The notes under the pieces: model-generated
What the model saw: the letters and a program-made list of their open reading frames with translations, nothing else
Databases searched by the model: none
Told to the model about the DNA's origin: nothing
Shown: piece after piece, positions 59,003 to 64,000 of the stretch
Layout of the letters: each line of letters begins with the position of its first letter
Position numbering within the stretch: position 1 is the stretch's first letter
NCBI RefSeq assembly: GCF_902499075.1
Contig: NZ_CABVPP010000017.1
Span: forward strand, 42,586 to 106,585
Length of the DNA stretch: 64,000 bases
Reading direction: 5' to 3'
Source: Burkholderia pseudomultivorans
GTDB taxonomy: Bacteria; Pseudomonadota; Gammaproteobacteria; Burkholderiales; Burkholderiaceae
Made by a program: the position numbers and the translations under genes

Positions 59003-60058
59003 TCATACGGCCGGCACCGCGCCATCGCGCGACGCGGCTGCCGCGAGCGTCGCCCACAATGCATCGCCGCGCCATGCCGGACGCACCGCGGCGGCTTCGG
59101 CGTCATGCACGAGCGCGCACAGCCGCGCATTGACGCTCGCATGGCCGCCGGCGCGCTGCGCAAGCTGCACGACCTCGCCGTTGATCCACTCGACTTCGGT
59201 CGCGCGGCGCGCGGCCAGATCATCGGACATCGACGAACGCGCGAGCGGATCGATCGCGAGCATCGCGCCGCCGAGCACGCGAAATACCGGATCGGGCAGG
59301 TCGAGCACGGCCGGCACCCAAGCGGCCGGCAGCGGCGTGAGCCGCGCGGGCCGGATCGCCGCGCGCGCGAGCCAGTGCAGCGCCTCGCGCTGCGCGAGCG
59401 CGACGCAGCGCCGGTACGCATGCTGCGCGAGCTCGTCGCGCAGCGGCAGGTTCGCGAGCGCGTTGATCGCGTTGTTCAGGTTCAGCAGCAGCTTCGCCCA
59501 TTGCACGGCCTGCATGTCGCGGTACAGCGCCAGCGGCAGGCCGGCGCGCGCAAACAGGCGAGTGAACGGTTGCAGCGCGGGCGACGCGTCGGCCGCGAGC
59601 GTGCCGGCCGAGCCCTGGTGGAACGCGCCGGGCGCGCGTTCGATCACGTTGAACGGCACCATGCCGGCCAGCACGGTCGCGTGCGGCAGCGCGTCGTGCA
59701 GCACGCGTGCGTTGTGCAGCCCGTTCTGGAAGCTGATCACGATCGCGTTCGGCCGCAGCACGCCGGCCAGCTGCGTCGCCGCATCGTGCGTCGCGGCCGA
59801 CTTCACCGTGACGAGCACCAGCCGCGCATCGGCCGCCGCGGCCGGATCGGTCGAGAACGCGACCTCGGCCGGCGCGAGCGCCGCGCGATAGCCGCGCCGG
59901 TCGGTCAGCACGAGCCCGTGCGCGCGGATCGCGTCGCCGATCCGTGGCCGCCCGACCAGTTGCACGGGCGCGCCGGCCGCCGCGAGCCGGCCGCCGAGAT
60001 AGCAGCCGACCGCGCCCGCGCCGAACACGCAGACCGGCGCCGCCCGCGCGTCAGACAT
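59003..60058 (-). CDS. panE: 2-dehydropantoate 2-reductase family protein
   Basis: This 351-residue ketopantoate reductase-type enzyme would make pantoate for CoA synthesis using NADPH. The N-terminal Rossmann site is VCVFGAGAVGCYLGGRLAAAG, followed by VLVTVKSAATHDA with the catalytic Lys and SFQNGLHN. The C-terminal helical domain contains KLLLNLNNAINALANL. It is about 50 residues longer than E. coli PanE, mainly at the C-terminus, so a paralogue with another keto acid is possible. It overlaps the Mpo1-like gene upstream by 8 bp and is probably coupled to it. Confidence 0.82.
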   Translation of the reverse strand: MSDARAAPVCVFGAGAVGCYLGGRLAAAGAPVQLVGRPRIGDAIRAHGLVLTDRRGYRAALAPAEVAFSTDPAAAADARLVLVTVKSAATHDAATQLAGVLRPNAIVISFQNGLHNARVLHDALPHATVLAGMVPFNVIERAPGAFHQGSAGTLAADASPALQPFTRLFARAGLPLALYRDMQAVQWAKLLLNLNNAINALANLPLRDELAQHAYRRCVALAQREALHWLARAAIRPARLTPLPAAWVPAVLDLPDPVFRVLGGAMLAIDPLARSSMSDDLAARRATEVEWINGEVVQLAQRAGGHASVNARLCALVHDAEAAAVRPAWRGDALWATLAAAASRDGAVPAV

Positions 60059-60575
60059 GCGAATGCGCGCCGCCGTGCACGGGCCCCGCGCGCCGCTCGA
60101 CCTCGCTGCGCACGTCAGCGCGCAGCCCCGCGAAGAACGCGACCTCGGCGACGACGAACAGCGGCCCGACCATCAGCCCGACCAGATCGTCGACGAACGC
60201 GGGCTTGCGCCCCTCGAACCAGTGCCCGACGAACTGCACGATCCAGCCGACGACGAACGCGCCGACGCCGATGCCAACCCATTGCGCGGTCGGCAGCAGC
60301 GCGAGCGACTGCGCGCCCCACAGGCCGAGCGCGAACAGCGCGGTCATCACCATGCCGAAGCGCAGGTCGAGCCGCAGGTAGAACGCCGCGAACGCGACGG
60401 CGAGCAGCAGCGCCGGCGACAGCGCGACGCCGGCCAGCATGCCGAGCGCCGGCCGCGACAGCAGCACCTCGACCGCGAACACGATCAGCGGGATGCCGAC
60501 CAGATGCGTCGCGATGTTGCGCGCGTCGCGGTGGTAGGTCGCATACTGGGCAAGATGGTCTTCGAGCGTCTTCAT
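60051..60575 (-). CDS. Mpo1-like (DUF962) membrane protein
   Basis: This is a 174-residue protein with four hydrophobic helices. The N-terminal MKTLEDHLAQYATYHRDARNIATHLVGIPLIVF and the later FVGHWFEGRKPAFVDDL carry the conserved histidines of the Mpo1/YGL010w family. In yeast this is an iron-dependent dioxygenase acting in alpha-oxidation of 2-hydroxy fatty acids. The bacterial function is inferred only. First gene of the pair with panE; divergent from the Crp/Fnr gene. Confidence 0.83.
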   Translation of the reverse strand: MKTLEDHLAQYATYHRDARNIATHLVGIPLIVFAVEVLLSRPALGMLAGVALSPALLLAVAFAAFYLRLDLRFGMVMTALFALGLWGAQSLALLPTAQWVGIGVGAFVVGWIVQFVGHWFEGRKPAFVDDLVGLMVGPLFVVAEVAFFAGLRADVRSEVERRAGPVHGGAHSHV

Positions 60576-60658
60576 CGCGTGTCCTGTACGGTCATACGGT
60601 CATTGAGCGCTATGATGCGCGTCACGCCCGAGAACCTCTGTCGGCTACCCGACATCGC

Positions 60659-61375
60659 ATGCCCATGCCGTCGCCGCTCGACCCTTACCTTCCGCAGATC
60701 GAAGCCAACCCGTGGTTCGCCGCGCTGCCGCACGCGCTGCGCACGGCGCTGCTCGCCCGCGCGGCGCTGCGCCGCCTGCCGGCCGGCCATGCGCTGTTCC
60801 GGCGCGGCGACCCGCCATGCGGGCTGTATGCGGTGCTGGCCGGCTCCCTCACGATAGGCGCGGTCGATCCGCAGGGCAAGGAAGCGCTGCTGACGGTTGC
60901 CGAACCCGTCACGTGGTTCGGCGAGATCGCGCTGTTCGACGGCCAGCCGCGCACGCACGACGCGATCGCGCTCGACGACGCGCTGCTGCTGCACGTCCCG
61001 CAGGCCGCGCTGCTCGAAATCCTCGATGCGACGCCGCAATACTGGCGGCAGTTCGCGCTGCTGATGGCGCAGAAGCTGCGCCTGAGCTTCCTGACCGTCG
61101 AATCGATGAGCGTGATGCCGGCCGCGCAGCGGCTTGCCGCGCGGCTGCTGATGATCGCCGACGGCTACGGCGGCATCAGCGCGGGCCGCACGCGCATCCG
61201 CCTGTCGCAGGAGAAGCTCGCGGCGATGCTGTCGCTGACGCGGCAGACCACCAACCAGCTGCTGAAGGCGCTGCAGGCCGACGGCGTCGTGCGGCTGCAT
61301 GTCGGCGAGATCGAGCTCGTCGACGTCGAGGCGCTGCGACGCGCGAGCGGGCTGCCGGACGGCGGCGCACGCTGA
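60659..61375 (+). CDS. Crp/Fnr-family transcriptional regulator
   Basis: This is a 238-residue protein with a cyclic-nucleotide-binding-fold sensor (about 20-140; GHALFRRGDPPCGLYAVLAGSLTIGAVDPQGKEALL and WFGEIALFDGQPRTHDAIAL), a dimer helix, and a winged helix with RIRLSQEKLAAMLSLTRQTTNQLLKALQADGVVRL. It lacks the FNR-type cysteine cluster. The recognition helix LTRQTTNQLLKAL does not match the classical CRP E-R-S pattern exactly. Ligand and targets are unknown; the downstream gene is chrA, 116 bp away, and may be a target. Confidence 0.9.
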   Translation: MPMPSPLDPYLPQIEANPWFAALPHALRTALLARAALRRLPAGHALFRRGDPPCGLYAVLAGSLTIGAVDPQGKEALLTVAEPVTWFGEIALFDGQPRTHDAIALDDALLLHVPQAALLEILDATPQYWRQFALLMAQKLRLSFLTVESMSVMPAAQRLAARLLMIADGYGGISAGRTRIRLSQEKLAAMLSLTRQTTNQLLKALQADGVVRLHVGEIELVDVEALRRASGLPDGGAR

Positions 61376-61491
61376 AGGCGACGCGCAAGCGCCCGCGTGA
61401 TTCGCGCGCCGCTGCAAAACACCGAACGCCGCCGCCCCGCCGTCATCGCGTTGCGCTATCGTGGCGGCTCGTCCATTCGCCATCCCGCCCC

Positions 61492-62706
61492 GTGTTGAAA
61501 CCCTCCACCGCCGCCGTCACGTCGCACCGCCCGTGGCCCGTTTTCGTCGCGTTCCTGCGGCTCGGCCTCACGTCGTTCGGCGGGCCGGTCGCGCATCTCG
61601 GCTATTTCCGCGACGAATTCGTCGCGCGACGCGGCTGGCTGACCGAGCGCACCTATGCGGATCTGGTCGGCCTGTGCCAGTTCCTGCCCGGCCCCGCGAG
61701 CAGCCAGGTCGGCATGGCGATCGGCCTCGCGCGCGCGGGTTATGCGGGAATGTTCGCCGCGTGGCTCGGCTTCACGCTGCCGTCCGCGCTGCTGATGATG
61801 CTGTTTGCGCTCGGCGTGCACGCGACCGGTGCGCCGATCGCAGCGGGCGCGCTGCACGGTCTTCGCCTCGTGTCGGTCGCGGTGATCGCGCAGGCGGTCT
61901 GGGGGATGGCGCGCACGCTGTGCCCGGATGCGCGCCGCGTGACGCTGATGGCCGCGGCCGCCTGCGTCGCGCTGCTCGTGCCGGGCGCGTGGCTGCAGGT
62001 CGCCGTGATCGCCATGGCGGGCGCGGTCGGCCTCGTGCTGCTGCCGCAGGCCGCGCGCAGCGCGCACGACCCGTTGCCGCTGCACGTATCGCAGCGCGCC
62101 GGGGTGCTGTGGCTCGTGTCGTTCGCGGTCCTGCTGGTCGCGCTGCCGTTCGCGGCGCGCGCGCTGCATTCGGACGCGCTCGCCGTCGCCGACGCGTTCT
62201 TCCGCACCGGTGCGCTCGTGTTCGGCGGCGGCCACGTCGTGCTGCCGCTGCTGCAGGCCGCGGTCGTCGCGCCCGGCTGGGTCGGCGACTCGGCGTTCCT
62301 CGCCGGATACGGCGTCGCGCAGGCGGTGCCGGGGCCGCTGTTCACGTTCTCGGCGTTCCTTGGCGCGTCGCTGCGGATTGTGCCGAACGGCTGGCTCGGC
62401 GGCGCGCTCGCCCTCGTGTCGATCTTCGCGCCGTCGTTCCTGCTCGTCGCGGGCACCGCGCCGTTCTGGGAACGCCTGCGCCGCAGCGCGCGCATGCAGG
62501 CGGCGCTGGCCGGCGTGAACACGGCCGTCGTCGGGCTGCTGCTCGCCGCGCTCTATCACCCGGTCTGGTCCGACACGATCGTGTCGCCGCGCGACTTCGG
62601 CGCGGTGCTCGTCGCCTTCGTCGCGCTGACGTTCTGGCGCGTGCCGCCATGGGCCGTCGTGATCGCGAGCGCCGCGCTCGGCTGGCTGGCGGCGGCGATC
62701 GCGTAA
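61492..62706 (+). CDS. chrA: chromate efflux transporter ChrA
   Basis: This is a 404-residue long-chain (bidomain) CHR transporter. Each half carries the family motif: FLRLGLTSFGGPVAHLGYFRDEFV in the N-half with LVGLCQFLPGPASSQVGMAIG, and FFRTGALVFGGGHVVLPLLQ in the C-half with FLAGYGVAQAVPGPLFTFSAFLG. It exports chromate using membrane energy. The start is the GTG at 61492. An intrinsic terminator follows. No chrB is adjacent. Confidence 0.92.
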   Translation: MLKPSTAAVTSHRPWPVFVAFLRLGLTSFGGPVAHLGYFRDEFVARRGWLTERTYADLVGLCQFLPGPASSQVGMAIGLARAGYAGMFAAWLGFTLPSALLMMLFALGVHATGAPIAAGALHGLRLVSVAVIAQAVWGMARTLCPDARRVTLMAAAACVALLVPGAWLQVAVIAMAGAVGLVLLPQAARSAHDPLPLHVSQRAGVLWLVSFAVLLVALPFAARALHSDALAVADAFFRTGALVFGGGHVVLPLLQAAVVAPGWVGDSAFLAGYGVAQAVPGPLFTFSAFLGASLRIVPNGWLGGALALVSIFAPSFLLVAGTAPFWERLRRSARMQAALAGVNTAVVGLLLAALYHPVWSDTIVSPRDFGAVLVAFVALTFWRVPPWAVVIASAALGWLAAAIA

Positions 62707-62744
62707 GCGGGCGCGGCCGGCGCGCACGGGTACGCGCAAAAACG

Positions 62745-62771
62745 AAAAAGCCCTCGTTGCGAGGGCTTTTT
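62745..62771. terminator. bidirectional terminator between chrA and sodB
   Basis: AAAAAGCCCTCG pairs with CGAGGGCTTTTT over TTG, serving both convergent genes. Confidence 0.93.
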
Positions 62772-62814
62772 CGGGGTGCCGCGCGCCGCCGGAGCGGCGC
62801 GCATGGCGTCGGAC

Positions 62815-63393
62815 TTACGCGAAATTCTTCGCTGCGAAGTCCCAGTTCGCGATGTTCCAGAACGCTTCGACGAACTTCGGACGGGCGTTGCGGTAGTCGA
62901 TGTAGTACGCGTGTTCCCACACGTCGATCGTCAGCAGCGGCTTGTCGGCGGTCGTCAGCGGCGTGGCGGCGTTGCTCGTCGACACGATGTCGAGCGAACC
63001 GTCGGCCTTCTTCACGAGCCATGCCCAGCCCGAGCCGAACGTGCCGACTGCGGCCTTCGTGAACGCTTCCTTGAACGCGTCGAACGAACCCCACTTCGCG
63101 TTGATCGCGTCGCCGAGCGCGCCGGTCGGGGCGCCGCCGCCGTTCGGCGACAGGCTGTTCCAGAAGAACGTGTGATTCCAGACTTGCGCGGCGTTGTTGA
63201 AGATACCGCCCGACGACTTCTTCACGATCTCTTCCAGCGGCAGGTTTTCGAATTCCGTGCCCGGGATCAGGTTGTTCAGGTTCGTCACATAAGCCTGGTG
63301 ATGCTTGCCGTAGTGGTACTCGATCGTCTCTTTCGAGATGGTCGGCGCGAGTGCGTCTTCAGCGTACGGGAGCGGCGGGAGCGTATGAGCCAT
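62815..63393 (-). CDS. sodB: superoxide dismutase [Fe]
   Basis: This 192-residue cytosolic SodB dismutates superoxide. Metal ligands: His in [12 protein letters not shown], His in [14 protein letters not shown], Asp and His in [25 protein letters not shown] and the [10 protein letters not shown] context fit the iron type. The start at 63393 ([17 protein letters not shown]) is canonical. It has a good promoter about 60 bp upstream. Confidence 0.96.
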   Translation of the reverse strand: MAHTLPPLPYAEDALAPTISKETIEYHYGKHHQAYVTNLNNLIPGTEFENLPLEEIVKKSSGGIFNNAAQVWNHTFFWNSLSPNGGGAPTGALGDAINAKWGSFDAFKEAFTKAAVGTFGSGWAWLVKKADGSLDIVSTSNAATPLTTADKPLLTIDVWEHAYYIDYRNARPKFVEAFWNIANWDFAAKNFA

Positions 63394-63450
63394 GGCGAAT
63401 TCCTTCGTTGAGTATGTAGGGAGGCTGTGTTGAATGCTGCCGAGCGTCCG

Positions 63451-63479
63451 ATTGTAGGCGAGGACGAATAACCCCGCAA
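63451..63479 (-). promoter_or_regulatory. sodB promoter
   Basis: On the minus strand TTGCGG (63479-63474), a 17-bp spacer and TACAAT (63456-63451), 58 bp before the sodB ATG. A close sigma-70 match. Confidence 0.75.
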
Positions 63480-63632
63480 ACTCGTCGGCCATTTATCTGC
63501 GGTATGCGGAAAAGCGGTGCTGGCGCACCGTCCGGCAGGACGAGCCGACCACGCGCGCAGCATCCGTTCCCGCGCCGGCTCGATTCAGACGACGACGGGT
63601 ATGACGGATGCGCGCCGGCATGCGCGCCTGCG

Positions 63633-64000
63633 TCAGATCGTGTCGGTCAGCCGCGGCTGCACGTCGGCGAGCGACACGTCGGCCGAGCCTTCCGCGAGAT
63701 GCACGGTCAGCCGGCGCTGCGGCTTCAGCGCGTTCGGCGTGCGCACCGCGCGGCCGGTCTGCGCATCGATCAATGCCGCATAGCCGCGCTCGAGCGTGCG
63801 CTGCGGGCTCAGCACCTCGAGCCGCGCCGCGCATGCGGCGACGCGCGCCGTATCGCGTTCGTGACGGCGCTGCAGCGCGGCCGCCAGACGCTGCGACAGG
63901 CCCGCAAGCGCATGGCGCGCATGCGCCGGATCGGGGCGCGCGCGCTGCCAGCGCAGCTGCGCGAGCGCGAAGCGCGCACGCGCGTCGCGCACCGGCCGCC
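63633..64000 (-). CDS. xseA: exodeoxyribonuclease VII large subunit, C-terminal part (cut by window edge)
   Basis: About 122 codons of the C-terminus are present. The segment LEVLSPQRTLERGYAALIDAQTGRAVRTPNALKPQRRLTVHLAEGSADVSLADV matches the end of XseA, the catalytic large subunit that with XseB degrades single-stranded DNA. The preceding Arg/Ala-rich helical stretch is the long coiled coil that binds XseB. The frame is open through the window edge. Located upstream of sodB on the same strand, 240 bp apart. Confidence 0.88.
   Translation of the reverse strand, partial: RPVRDARARFALAQLRWQRARPDPAHARHALAGLSQRLAAALQRRHERDTARVAACAARLEVLSPQRTLERGYAALIDAQTGRAVRTPNALKPQRRLTVHLAEGSADVSLADVQPRLTDTI

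Overview
The window is GC-rich with strong GCG/GCC/CTG codon bias. Its gene content and order point to chromosome 1 of a Burkholderia species, most likely the B. cepacia complex. Indicators are the tandem monomeric and dimeric isocitrate dehydrogenases, rpmB-rpmG, fkpB-ispH, nadB beside nadAC, ribF-ileS-lspA, clpS-clpA, a second EF-G, and sodB beside xseA. This assignment comes from reading the proteins, not from a search. I saw no tRNA, rRNA, CRISPR array, insertion sequence, prophage or plasmid gene. This is core chromosome with a few variable loci.

Layout. 0-6.6 kb: DinB-like fragment, CopC, RsuA, a small membrane protein, a YeeZ-like reductase, a 2Fe-2S ferredoxin reductase, an ArgD-type aminotransferase with a GNAT acetyltransferase, and a DUF2278 protein. 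6.8-11.5 kb: livHMGF branched-chain amino acid transporter (minus strand) behind a decayed livK. 11.7-14.8 kb: fkpB-ispH, radC, rpmB-rpmG. 14.9-20.1 kb: nadB facing nadA-nadC (NAD synthesis), then an acyl-CoA desaturase. 20.3-30 kb: purN-rsmB-mscS (minus) divergent from ribF-ileS-lspA-coaBC-dut (plus). 30-35.1 kb: a repeat-containing membrane protein, an amino acid permease, clpA and clpS. 35.1-41 kb: a large gap with a strong hairpin, cspA, a trimeric autotransporter adhesin, a Tat-exported multicopper oxidase and a small orphan protein. 41-49.2 kb: icd2, icd, RluE-like synthase, a small Lys/His-rich exported protein, a DUF192 protein and fusA2. 49.2-64 kb: nickel/cobalt permease, aldo/keto reductase, GntR regulator, a divergent CoA-transferase / HTH-citrate-synthase pair, DUF2917 protein, MFS exporter, degenerate EAL protein, methyltransferase, panE with an Mpo1-like protein, Crp/Fnr regulator, ChrA, sodB and the xseA 3' end.

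The features most worth a second look are regulatory or degenerate. First, the ArgD-like gene is preceded by a possible arginine-rich leader peptide and an intrinsic terminator, the layout of an attenuator. Second, a palindrome sits across the divergent promoters of an HTH-citrate-synthase gene and a CoA-transferase whose domains look duplicated or permuted. Third, an EAL protein has lost most of its catalytic residues. Fourth, the livK gene is eroded. Fifth, the adhesin passenger is built from 14-residue units with a 70-residue internal duplication. Sixth, a perfect 16-bp palindrome lies between icd and the RluE gene.
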